Assembly (NCBI RefSeq): GCF_016587415.1
Contig: NZ_BNJI01000001.1
Coordinates: forward strand, 3,387,501 to 3,451,500
Length of the DNA stretch: 64,000 nucleotides
From: Ktedonobacter sp. SOSP1-85
Lineage (GTDB): Bacteria; Chloroflexota; Ktedonobacteria; Ktedonobacterales; Ktedonobacteraceae
Direction of reading: 5' to 3'
Shown: in pieces, positions 8,484 to 16,021 of the stretch
Layout of the letters: each line of letters starts with the position of its first letter
How positions within the stretch are numbered: the first letter of the stretch is position 1
Program-made: the position numbers and the translations under genes
Notes under the pieces: generated by a model
Databases searched by the model: none
What the model was told of the DNA's origin: nothing
What the model saw: the letters and a program-made list of their open reading frames with translations, nothing else

Positions 8484-9374
8484 TTACAACGGCATCGTTT
8501 CCCCACGGAATACAGCTGCATTCCGGCGCGCAAACTCGGCGAACGTTGTAGGGCGAACCCCAAACATCTTGTGTGTGTCGAGGGTGACTCTCGAGTCGAC
8601 ACATCTGATGCGCTCACCGAGCACTTCGCTGATGGTGTCAACGCGCTCGGCGGGGATACCTGCCGCCAACCACGCCTGCCTCATTTCCTCCAGCGGGATA
8701 TCGACATAGCGGAAGGGTTTGCCAATCGCCTGAGAGATCTGCTCGGCTACCTCCGCCATTGTCAGGGCTTCGGGCCCCGTCATGTCATAGCTCTTGCCCT
8801 CATGTCCTTCACTGTGAAGCAACGCAAAAGCGACTTTCGCGATGTCCTCAACATCAACGGGTGAGAGCCTGGCACTCTCCATGGGGAGCAAGAGCGCGCT
8901 TTTGGCTACATTCACCGCCGTCGGCGCTGGTGGGAGGTAAAATTGCATGAATTGGCTGGGGCGCAGATGTGTCCATGCCAACCCGGAGTGTTCGAGGTAG
9001 TCCTCGATGTGTTCGTGCTCCCATGTAGAGCGAAAGTGATTCGGGTTGAAGCCAATACCTGATTCCTTGCCGGAAAGCTTGACGATGTGGCGAACGCCAG
9101 CCTGGCGGGCCTCGTCAATGAACATACATTGTGTCTGCACCATCCGTTTACTGGCTGAAGAGATCATGAGGACACGGTCTACATCGCGTAGCGCGGCTCC
9201 GAGTGTCTCAGGCCGAAGCATATCTCCTTCTACAATCTCCACGGTGGGTAACGCCTCCAAGGCTTGTGCATTCGCGCGGTTCCTAACCAGCGCACGTACT
9301 GGTGCCTTTTGTTGGGCGAACTCGCGGATCACAGCAGATCCGCTCAATCCGGTCGCTCCAGTTACAAGAATCAT
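8484..9374 (-). CDS. NmrA-like NAD(P)-binding oxidoreductase, copy 1
   Basis: A 296-residue atypical short-chain dehydrogenase. It opens with the nucleotide-binding motif MILVTGATGLSGSAVIREFA (GxxGxxG at residues 7-13), followed by RALVRNRANAQAL, typical of NAD(P)H:quinone oxidoreductase-like/NmrA proteins. It lacks a clear YxxxK catalytic pair, as in NmrA members, which sense or reduce with NAD(P)H. It is a close paralogue of the protein at 10373-11263: same length and the shared ending PTTFAEFARRNAAVFRGE. It is the last gene of the minus-strand cluster facing the TetR gene at 14290. Confidence 0.88.
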   Translation of the reverse strand: MILVTGATGLSGSAVIREFAQQKAPVRALVRNRANAQALEALPTVEIVEGDMLRPETLGAALRDVDRVLMISSASKRMVQTQCMFIDEARQAGVRHIVKLSGKESGIGFNPNHFRSTWEHEHIEDYLEHSGLAWTHLRPSQFMQFYLPPAPTAVNVAKSALLLPMESARLSPVDVEDIAKVAFALLHSEGHEGKSYDMTGPEALTMAEVAEQISQAIGKPFRYVDIPLEEMRQAWLAAGIPAERVDTISEVLGERIRCVDSRVTLDTHKMFGVRPTTFAEFARRNAAVFRGETMPL

Positions 9375-9545
9375 AAGGTATTCCTTTCCTTACGTTAGTA
9401 CATAGGTATGGAAAGACATCAGGTAATAACTAAGATTGGCTGATGTCGAATCGACTAGGGTGAGATGGGTCACCTGGTTGATGGCATTTAAGAACAAAAG
9501 TGCGCTTATGCCCATGCTCGTCAGGATCTTTTGTCTGTACGGCGC

Positions 9546-10310
9546 TTATTCGCGGGAAGCTGGTTCGCTGCGTGGCGAGAACACTCTCCGCATATAATGT
9601 GGGTTGCCGATGATGGCGACGAGTCGCTCGTTACCATCAAAGAGATCCGCCAGGGCTGGCACTGTCACGCGAAAGGTGAGATCCTGGACGTGGTTGAAGC
9701 CCGTGAAGTCATTACGCAGGAGTTCCATCACGCTATCTTCTTGATAGATGCGTATGATGGTTGGATCGGCTGCTGCCCACAAGGGGAAGTTCGGGGAGGA
9801 CGCTGTCTGACGCAGAAGAGGCCCCCTTTGAGAGATCACTTGCACCTCGATCAAACCCCCAGCCTCTGGTTGCACCCGATAGGCTTCTCTGGTGCTCGTG
9901 GAAGCGCTATCTTCCATGACGTGATAGTCATGCGTCACCTGCGCTGGCAGAGCGTCACGGTAGCGACCAGGAATGGCTCCGCAGGTGAACATTTGAAAGT
10001 GGACCAGGCCATGTTCACCACTGTCTGGATGATGTGCCGGAATATCTAACACAAGGAAGCGCGAGCCAGCATCGGTGAGTGTTTGTCCCTGGGGATCCTG
10101 GTCCAACAGCAGGTGATGGAAGGCAAGCAACAGGTTGGGCTGGTGCTCCGCTGGCAACCCTACTGCTTCGAAAGCCGGTAAAGACGCGATCTTCCACCCT
10201 GGAGGCAAACGCTTTTGGACAGCTGTGACGTCGGCGATAAAGCCAAGCAGCAGCCGGGTTCCCACGGCAGTATCAACGAGTGGATAGCTTTGGTAATCGT
10301 TTCTGATCAC
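9546..10310 (-). CDS. Conserved unknown protein, possibly acetoacetate-decarboxylase-like fold
   Basis: The 254-residue product has no signal peptide or membrane helix. It begins MIRNDYQSYPLVDTAVGTRL and contains LPPGWKIASLPAF, which resembles the ligand-domain start of acetoacetate-decarboxylase-like proteins, but I cannot confirm the catalytic Lys. It lies between two NmrA-like paralogues on the same strand, in a cluster with a flavin-dependent monooxygenase, so a role in the same catabolic or detoxification path is inferred. Confidence 0.7.
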   Translation of the reverse strand: MIRNDYQSYPLVDTAVGTRLLLGFIADVTAVQKRLPPGWKIASLPAFEAVGLPAEHQPNLLLAFHHLLLDQDPQGQTLTDAGSRFLVLDIPAHHPDSGEHGLVHFQMFTCGAIPGRYRDALPAQVTHDYHVMEDSASTSTREAYRVQPEAGGLIEVQVISQRGPLLRQTASSPNFPLWAAADPTIIRIYQEDSVMELLRNDFTGFNHVQDLTFRVTVPALADLFDGNERLVAIIGNPHYMRRVFSPRSEPASRE

Positions 10311-10372
10311 TTTTCATACATCCTTTTTTGTCTCAGATAACGTTGGCAGGTCGAGGCTCGGTGCACCCTCTC

Positions 10373-11263
10373 TCAAGATCGTGCCAGCTCGCCCCGAAAC
10401 ACGGCTGCATTCCGGCGCGCAAACTCGGCGAACGTGGTTGGCTCAATTCCAAATTCCTTGTGTGCGTCGAGGCAGACCTGTGATTCAGCGCATTTCAGAC
10501 GCTCGCTAACCTGCTCATCGAGGGCGTCAGCGAAATAGGCGGATACTCCTCCTTTCGCCAAAAGAGCCTGTCTTCTTTCCGCTGGAGTGACGTTCACATA
10601 GCGGATGTTTCTCCCGATCGCCCGAGAGATCTGCTCGGCAACCTCCGTCATTGTCAAGGACTCAGGGCCTGTCATGTCGTAACTTTTACCCTCATGCTCT
10701 CTACCAGTGCGCAGCAACGCACAGGCAATTTTCGCGATGTCCTCAATATCGATGGGTGAGAGCCTGGCATTCTCCATGGGGAGGAAGAGCGCGTCCTGGG
10801 CAATGATTGTAGGCGCTTCCCGTAGATACACTTGCATGAATTGGCTGGGGCGCAGATGCGTCCAGGCAAGTCCAGATTGTTCGAGGTAGTGTTCAACGTC
10901 TTCGTGCATCCGCGTGAAGCGGAAGTTTCTCTGGTTGAAACCAACACCTGATTCGGCCCCGGAGAACTTGATAATGTGGTGGACACCAGCCTTCCTGGCA
11001 GCGTCGATGAAGGCACATTGCGTCTCCGCCATCTGCTGGTCAGCGGTCGAGATTAGCAGTACGCGCTCTACTCCAGAGAGCGCGTCTGCGAGCGTGCCAG
11101 GGCGCAGCATGTCGCCTTCCACAATCTCTACAGTAGGCAATGTCTCCAATGCCTGTGCCTTTGCTCGATTTCGGACGAGCGCCCTGACGGGATACCCCTG
11201 GCGAGCAAACTCGCGGATGATTGCGGATCCGCTTAGCCCGCTTGCTCCTGTAATGAGAAGCAT
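10373..11263 (-). CDS. NmrA-like NAD(P)-binding oxidoreductase, copy 2
   Basis: A 296-residue paralogue of the gene at 8484-9374. It has the same Rossmann opening (MLLITGASGLSGSAIIREFA), the same VEIVEGDMLRPGTL segment, the HLRPSQFMQ segment near residue 140 and the same C-terminus. The pair is likely a local duplication with one unrelated gene between. Differences are spread through the middle and C-terminal parts, where the substrate binds, so the two may handle different compounds. It follows the flavin reductase gene by about 30 bases and is probably cotranscribed with it. Confidence 0.88.
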   Translation of the reverse strand: MLLITGASGLSGSAIIREFARQGYPVRALVRNRAKAQALETLPTVEIVEGDMLRPGTLADALSGVERVLLISTADQQMAETQCAFIDAARKAGVHHIIKFSGAESGVGFNQRNFRFTRMHEDVEHYLEQSGLAWTHLRPSQFMQVYLREAPTIIAQDALFLPMENARLSPIDIEDIAKIACALLRTGREHEGKSYDMTGPESLTMTEVAEQISRAIGRNIRYVNVTPAERRQALLAKGGVSAYFADALDEQVSERLKCAESQVCLDAHKEFGIEPTTFAEFARRNAAVFRGELARS

Positions 11264-11293
11264 ATTTTAGTCCCTTTCATACTATATCGCTAC

Positions 11294-11824
11294 TCACCTG
11301 GCATCGGCGCCCAGGAAGGTAAAGCGGCCCATTCTCCCTCGAAAGTAGGTCAGTGGCATCTCTGTTGTGGCCTGGGCCGTCTGCACTTCGGCCAGGAAGA
11401 TTGAGTGGGTGCCACCTGAAACGGCCTCGACAACGCGGCACTCCATGCTAGCCAGCATGTTGTCCAGTAGAGGCACACCGAGCTCTCCATAGGAGATGCT
11501 CTGGCCCTCGAACTTGCCGGGTTGAGAGGTGGCGAACCGGCGCGCCAGTTCGCTCTGATCTTCCCGCAGAATGTTGACTGCAAAAGCCTGTGCCTCTGCG
11601 ATGGCATCTCGTGTGTTCGAGGCTTTGTTGAGGCAGATGAGAAGCATGGGCGGGTCGAGTGAGAGCGAGGTGACGGCGCTGGCGGTGAGGCCATAATCAA
11701 CACCTGCGTTTCGTGTAGTGATGATGCTTACCCCACTGGCGAAGTGGCTCATCACGCTCCGAAAGCGTTCTTGATCGACCAGCCGTGACTCATTGTGATG
11801 TGTTTTCGATGCAGCCTGTTCCAT
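11294..11824 (-). CDS. Flavin reductase, HpaC/FMN_red family
   Basis: A 176-residue FMN-binding split-barrel protein. The opening FRSVMSHFASGVSIITTRN and the segment GLTASAVTSLSLDPPMLLICLNKAS are the signature of flavin reductases that feed reduced FMN or FAD to a partner monooxygenase. LTYFRGRMGRF near the end is also typical. GGAGAA lies six bases before the ATG. The next gene upstream on the same strand encodes a monooxygenase of the acyl-CoA-dehydrogenase fold, so the two form a two-component flavin monooxygenase. The 11825-11973 gap between them holds no gene. Confidence 0.92.
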   Translation of the reverse strand: MEQAASKTHHNESRLVDQERFRSVMSHFASGVSIITTRNAGVDYGLTASAVTSLSLDPPMLLICLNKASNTRDAIAEAQAFAVNILREDQSELARRFATSQPGKFEGQSISYGELGVPLLDNMLASMECRVVEAVSGGTHSIFLAEVQTAQATTEMPLTYFRGRMGRFTFLGADAR

Positions 11825-11973
11825 GTTTTCTCCGATGAGCCACGCGGCCCCAGGGGGTGCACCATCGGGTGTTGTGCAAAGCGCGAAAGTGGCCTTGTGA
11901 AGGATACCCGATGGCCTTCAATCCTGCTTTTAGCAGATCGCTGCCGGGTCGTGTGGCGCGGGCAAGAACACGT

Positions 11974-13155
11974 CTAGAGATAGAGCGTATTCGGGGGAAG
12001 GCCAACAAGGACCCGCCCATAGAGTTCGAGATTGGTATTGGGATGCAGCAGGCCGTTCAGGTTTAGCACCTGAACATCGCGCGCGATGCGTTGGATGGGC
12101 ACGCTGCTGTAAACCGACGATCCTCCGCTGGCGGTGTTGAGTATGTCTACCGCTTCCTTGGCTCTCAACGCGATCAGAGCTGCGTTGAGACGAACACGGC
12201 TGCGCTCCTCCACACTCCATGTCTCACCGCTCGCGGCCTTTGTGTCCAGAAGGCTTGCCGCGTGTGAGGCATGGAACGCAGCCTCCTCAATCTTTATCGC
12301 TGCCTCAGCGACCTGGAGATGGGTAAGTTGTACCTCGGCCTGGTTATCGTAGGCTGTGTAGGCAATATGTCGACCAGGGAGCCGCTGGAGAAAGACCTCC
12401 AGGGCGGCCTTCGCCAGACCAAGCCCGGTCACGCTGGAGAGTGTCGCGCCCGTCAGGATCACCGGGCTGCGGTACAGGGGGAGATCAGCGTTTAAGGCAC
12501 TTTGGGGTTGCCCCTGCGTTAAAGCGGTGAGCGAGAGCACGCGGGCATTGGGAACAAAGACCTCTTTCGCCACGGTGGTGACACTGCCGGTTCCTCGCAG
12601 GCCCGAGGTATCCCAGTCGTCGATGATCTCAAGCTGCGACATCGGAATGAGTGCAAGGATCGGCTCCGGTGCCCCTTCGTCTGTGATGGATATGGCATTG
12701 ACCAGGTCCCAATGGCTGTGTAGCGCGCCGGAATTGAAGTGCCATTGCCCGCTCACGACGACCCCATCCTCTGTGCGCACCGCTGTCGCTGTTGGGCTTA
12801 AGAGTGCGCTCACACGGACATCAGGTGTGGAGAAGACCTCCTCCTGGACTGCATCGGGAAATAGGCCAACCATCCATGCACCATGCAACCAGAGTTGCCC
12901 CGTCCACGCGGATGAGCCGTCCCCTCGCCCGATCTCGGTGAGCACATCCACCACGGTCTGGATATCGCTTTCGTAGCCTCCGTAGCGTTTGGGGATGCGC
13001 AATTTGAAGATGCCAGCTCGTGCCATCGCCTCGATTGTTTCTTCATGCAAACGCCGATGCTCCTCGTGCCATTGCGCATGTTTCTGGAGAAGAGGTACAA
13101 TAGCGCTCGCACGGCTCACGAGCTCTGCTCGAGTTGGGAGAGAAGTGATTGTCAT
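11974..13155 (-). CDS. Flavin-dependent monooxygenase of acyl-CoA dehydrogenase fold (HsaA/ActVA-like)
   Basis: The 393-residue protein has the N-terminal helical domain (HEETIEAMARAGIFKLRIPKRYGGYE), a middle beta domain (SGQWHFNSGALHSHWDLVNA) and a C-terminal helical bundle ending in ASGGSSVYSSVPIQRIARD. The last motif is characteristic of group D two-component monooxygenases such as HsaA, HpaB-like and pigment hydroxylases rather than true acyl-CoA dehydrogenases, which have a catalytic Glu. Its reductase partner is the following gene. It hydroxylates an aromatic or polyketide-like substrate not identifiable here. Confidence 0.85.
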   Translation of the reverse strand: MTITSLPTRAELVSRASAIVPLLQKHAQWHEEHRRLHEETIEAMARAGIFKLRIPKRYGGYESDIQTVVDVLTEIGRGDGSSAWTGQLWLHGAWMVGLFPDAVQEEVFSTPDVRVSALLSPTATAVRTEDGVVVSGQWHFNSGALHSHWDLVNAISITDEGAPEPILALIPMSQLEIIDDWDTSGLRGTGSVTTVAKEVFVPNARVLSLTALTQGQPQSALNADLPLYRSPVILTGATLSSVTGLGLAKAALEVFLQRLPGRHIAYTAYDNQAEVQLTHLQVAEAAIKIEEAAFHASHAASLLDTKAASGETWSVEERSRVRLNAALIALRAKEAVDILNTASGGSSVYSSVPIQRIARDVQVLNLNGLLHPNTNLELYGRVLVGLPPNTLYL

Positions 13156-13225
13156 TCTATCTCACTTTCAATGAGTTGTCTTACACTCCTGTGAACACAG
13201 GTAGCGTTTTCTTAATCTAAAAAAA

Positions 13226-13993
13226 CTATGGTAAAGCCTCAATGCCTTTTCCAGAAACCAGGAACACATTTCCCTCTCTGCTGCCTGGATTGCTCGCAAT
13301 TTCTACCACCGCGTTTGCGACACGTTCCGGCGATTGCGGTGATGGCATGCCTTTGATGAAGTCCTGGGCAGAAATGCCGAGCGAAGAAGCATAGGCCGAG
13401 ACCGCGGCTTTTCCAAGGTCCGTTTCTGGCATAATGCTTCCGGGTGCTAGCGCAAAGAAGTGCAAACCAAGTGCTCTGCGATCAGATTCCTTCTGGGCGT
13501 AACTGGCGATAAACATCTGTGTACGTTTTGAGCCAGCATAGCCGCCCGAAAGTGGAGAACCACCAATGGCCGCACCGCTTGAAATGAGGATAACACTCGT
13601 TCCTACAGGAAGCGGCCTGGTGAGCGCGGCTTGCGAGAAAAGCAACGACATTTTGACATCAGTATTCCAGTTGCGTGAGAACTGCTCCCAACTTTGCTCC
13701 GAAAGTGGCACATTATGGGGTATGGCACCTCCGCAGACAATCAGGACGTCTGGCGAAAGCGTTTCAAAGACCTTCGCAGGAGCGTTTTCGTCGCTTGCAT
13801 CGAGTCTGAGCATTTGCACGGCTGGATATTCTGCGACGAGCTTCTTGAGCGGCTCTTCCTGGCGTGCTACAGCAAGCACATGTGCACCTTCAGCCTGAGT
13901 TGCGGCCACAATGGCGCGCCCCAGACCTCTACTGCCTCCAATGACGACCACGCTCTTGCTATCTAAGCGCCTCGTCTCGGCTGATGTGTTCAT
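13226..13993 (-). CDS. Short-chain dehydrogenase/reductase
   Basis: The start at 13993 (MNTSAETRRLD) follows GAAGGA at six bases and is preferred over a longer open frame to 14032. The 255-residue product has the Rossmann motif VVVIGGSRGLGRAIV (about residues 13-27) and DxNxP-like DASDENAP. The expected Ser is in SVILISSGAAIGG, but the catalytic Tyr lies in GGYAGSKRTQ (YxxxK), so the triad is complete. It is the gene nearest the TetR operators at 14174-14220 and probably leads the minus-strand cluster. Confidence 0.88.
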   Translation of the reverse strand: MNTSAETRRLDSKSVVVIGGSRGLGRAIVAATQAEGAHVLAVARQEEPLKKLVAEYPAVQMLRLDASDENAPAKVFETLSPDVLIVCGGAIPHNVPLSEQSWEQFSRNWNTDVKMSLLFSQAALTRPLPVGTSVILISSGAAIGGSPLSGGYAGSKRTQMFIASYAQKESDRRALGLHFFALAPGSIMPETDLGKAAVSAYASSLGISAQDFIKGMPSPQSPERVANAVVEIASNPGSREGNVFLVSGKGIEALP

Positions 13994-14173
13994 ATGCGAT
14001 CCTTCTTCTATAACAACCAATTCACCTAACATGACGTATGGTCATCATGATAAAAGTCCTGAAGTCGAAACGACCGGGATCAGCATGGATACCATGGGCG
14101 ATACTTCAGGATAACTTTCGGCAAGCCCCGCTTCTTGTGGACAAAGCCGCCCTGATATCCTATACTACATAGG

Positions 14174-14220
14174 CGAGTAAAAACTCGTCCTCTCAAAGAA
14201 TTATACGAGTAAAAACTCGT
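14174..14220. promoter_or_regulatory. Two TetR-type operators in the divergent promoter region
   Basis: The dyad CGAGT-AAAA-ACTCG occurs at 14174-14187 and, extended to ACGAGT-AAAA-ACTCGT, at 14205-14220. Their centres are 32 bases apart, about three helical turns, so two dimers would bind on the same face. They lie between the divergent SDR (start 13993) and TetR (start 14290) genes. Confidence 0.8.
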
Positions 14221-14289
14221 GTTGTCAAGAGATTTGCCAGCGTAAAAAAATATACTGATGCTGTTTGGAATGAATGTTTGGAGGATCGT

Positions 14290-14907
14290 ATGGATCAGCA
14301 GAAAGACGCACGGCCTGTTCAGCGGCGCGCGCGAGGTTTACAGCGCATTGCTTCCATTCTTGATGCCGCTGAAATTGTCTTTGCGAAAATGGGCTACGAT
14401 GAGGCAACGACCAATCATATTGCAGCGCAGGCTGGGATCTCGCCCGGCTCTCTGTATCAATTCTTCTCTAACAAAGAAGAGATTGCTCTGGCCCTGGCTG
14501 CTCGGTATACCGAGGAACTCCGACAGGTATATGGTTCTATTTTTTCGCGCGAGGCAGCATCACGTACCTTCTCTCTCTGGCTGGACCAGGTTATTGATGC
14601 CCTGATTGCATTTCACCTGGCCCATCCTGCTTTTTACATCCTTCTCACAATTCCCACTCCATCGATGTCTCTGGCGAGTCTTACGCAAGCTTTGCCGAAA
14701 GATATGCAAGCCAACTTTGAGCGGGGTTTTCAGGTACGTGCCCCCAACCTCCCGATAGCGCAACGCCTTTTGTGTGCCACGATGAGTGTTCAGCTCTTCA
14801 AGGCTGTCCTCCCACTCATACTCGAGGCAGAGGAGGCTGATCGAAGATCGCTTGTACAAGAACTCAAAACCGCGTTGCAGCGTTACCTTGAACCTCTTCT
14901 TGGTTAA
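14290..14907 (+). CDS. TetR-family regulator of the flavin monooxygenase cluster
   Basis: The ATG at 14290 follows GGAGG (14280-14284) by five bases; an in-frame TTG at 14278 overlaps that site and is rejected. The 205-residue product opens MDQQKDARPVQRRARGLQR and has the helix-turn-helix AAEIVFAKMGYDEATTNHIA, then GSLYQFFSNKEEIALAL. The C-terminal half is an all-helical ligand domain. Two matching palindromes at 14174-14220 lie directly upstream and between it and the divergent six-gene cluster, so it very probably represses both sides and is released by a cluster substrate. Confidence 0.92.
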   Translation: MDQQKDARPVQRRARGLQRIASILDAAEIVFAKMGYDEATTNHIAAQAGISPGSLYQFFSNKEEIALALAARYTEELRQVYGSIFSREAASRTFSLWLDQVIDALIAFHLAHPAFYILLTIPTPSMSLASLTQALPKDMQANFERGFQVRAPNLPIAQRLLCATMSVQLFKAVLPLILEAEEADRRSLVQELKTALQRYLEPLLG

Positions 14908-15300
14908 GCAAAACTTTACCCCAGGCCCGGTTTCCAGCGATACACTGCCATCGGTGTATTTCTCACGTAAATGCTCGTAGTCAGAAGCTGCTATAGAAGA
15001 GGGACAATCGCAAACAGCGCAGTTGAAAACAAACGCTGCCCCAGGTTGAGGTAATTCAACTGGAGGCAGTGTTTATTTTAGCTTGGGGAATGGAGTTGTC
15101 TCGCCGCTCTTGGGAAGGGCCCTGTTGTTTCTCGGCTACGCCCTGAGTGTTCCAGTGAGAGAACCACAGACGGTCCTTGTGCCACCGTGGTGACTCACCC
15201 TCATCACGCCTTCCCCTAGTCTTCTGATAGAGATGCCCCTGACAGCATTCATGCTGCCAGGGGCACAGATGATGGCCATCATCCAAGCCTGGCATATTGC
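14908..15300. other. Gap with hairpins between TetR gene and the mini-ORF
   Basis: An imperfect hairpin (about 15031-15074, arms AAACxCTGCC and complement) can end transcripts from either side. A second imperfect hairpin lies near 15233-15262 (GCCCCTG arms). A minus-strand open frame spans 15056-15511 but has no codon or start support. The stretch may be an untranslated RNA continuing from the mini-ORF transcript. Confidence 0.45.
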
Positions 15301-15360
15301 TTAGGGAAACCAGACCGTAGGAAACCAGACATCGGGAAACCAAACTGATGGGATATTCAT
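15301..15360 (-). CDS. Nineteen-residue ORF with three VWFP repeats
   Basis: The ATG at 15360 is preceded on the minus strand by AAAGGA ending about six bases away. The frame encodes MNIPSVWFPDVWFPTVWFP and stops at TAA. The three VWFP units are encoded by non-identical codons (GTT/GTC, CCC/CCT), which hints at selection on the peptide. It lies 57 bases after a promoter-like sequence that is duplicated, head to head, upstream of the DGPF/ECF operon. It could be a leader peptide, a small hydrophobic membrane peptide or a peptide precursor. It may also be chance; a longer frame overlaps it. Confidence 0.4.
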   Translation of the reverse strand: MNIPSVWFPDVWFPTVWFP

Positions 15361-15417
15361 CTTTTTCCTTTCTTGTGATGTGAGACATTGTCATGAAAAT
15401 CACCACTTGTGATCTTC

Positions 15418-15600
15418 TATACATACGACGAACAGGCACGATCCGAAAAGGACATCTTTGAAGCCGAATGTGGGCGCAACGCAGCACGTGTGAAAATGTG
15501 AGAGCTTGCAAAGAGATGAAATGCCAATCATATTGCTCCTGCCGCCATATTCAGCTTTAAGAATGTCCTTTTCGGGTCGGGTCTGTTCGTCGTATGTATA
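15418..15600. promoter_or_regulatory. Head-to-head duplicated promoter region of the ECF operon
   Basis: Arms 15418-15473 and 15545-15600 are inverted copies, 48 of 56 bases identical without gaps. Each ends in CTGTTCGTCGTATGTATA reading outward. Within each arm TGTCC and CGTC are spaced like -35 and -10 elements of ECF-sigma promoters (CGTC is the known type of -10 for ECF41/42 groups). The right copy lies 54 bases before the DGPF start and the left copy 57 bases before the mini-ORF start. Confidence 0.6.
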
Positions 15601-15654
15601 AAGGCTGAATACCGAGCATCTTTTAAAGAGCAACTTCTAGAATGGAAAGAAACA

Positions 15655-16014
15655 ATGAAATATCTCCTTTTGTTTTGCACCGATGCCCAGGACCTGGCCG
15701 CGTGGCAGGAGCTGTCTGAAGAAGCTCTTGCCCAGAAGCGCGCGCAGGCCAGTCAGTGGATACACGAACACCGCTCTCAGATCCGAAAGAGCTATGGGCT
15801 CCATTTGCCCCATACCGTTACCAGCGTCCATGTTGGCTCGGGCGGCCAACCTCTGGTGACCGATGGCCCGTTCCTTGAGGGAACAGAAGTGATCGGGGGG
15901 ATAGCTGAGATCGACGTGGCTGATCTTGATGAGGCGTTGCACCTCGCCAAGGAGTGGTCTGTTCACGCGCCAGGCTACAATGTGGTCGAGATCTGGCCTG
16001 TGGTGGAGGAATAG
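15655..16014 (+). CDS. DGPF/YCII-domain protein, ECF42 partner
   Basis: A 119-residue protein of the YCII-related fold. It opens MKYLLLFCTDAQDLAAWQEL and carries the hallmark DGPF motif in TDGPFLEGTEVIGG near residue 70. Proteins of this type are encoded next to, and controlled by, ECF42-group sigma factors; their biochemical role is unknown, though YCII relatives can be small hydrolases or sensors. Its stop is eight bases before the sigma factor start, so they are cotranscribed. The start follows GGAAAG. Confidence 0.9.
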   Translation: MKYLLLFCTDAQDLAAWQELSEEALAQKRAQASQWIHEHRSQIRKSYGLHLPHTVTSVHVGSGGQPLVTDGPFLEGTEVIGGIAEIDVADLDEALHLAKEWSVHAPGYNVVEIWPVVEE

Positions 16015-16021
16015 CATCTCC

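Noticed and set aside
15301..15350. CRISPR-like array from repeated GGAAACC units
   Set aside because: Only three 15-base units without spacers; better explained as a repeated peptide code.
15056..15511. 151-residue minus-strand frame overlapping the mini-ORF
   Set aside because: Starts inside the promoter arm, has unusual composition and no family resemblance; the shorter VWFP frame has the better ribosome site.
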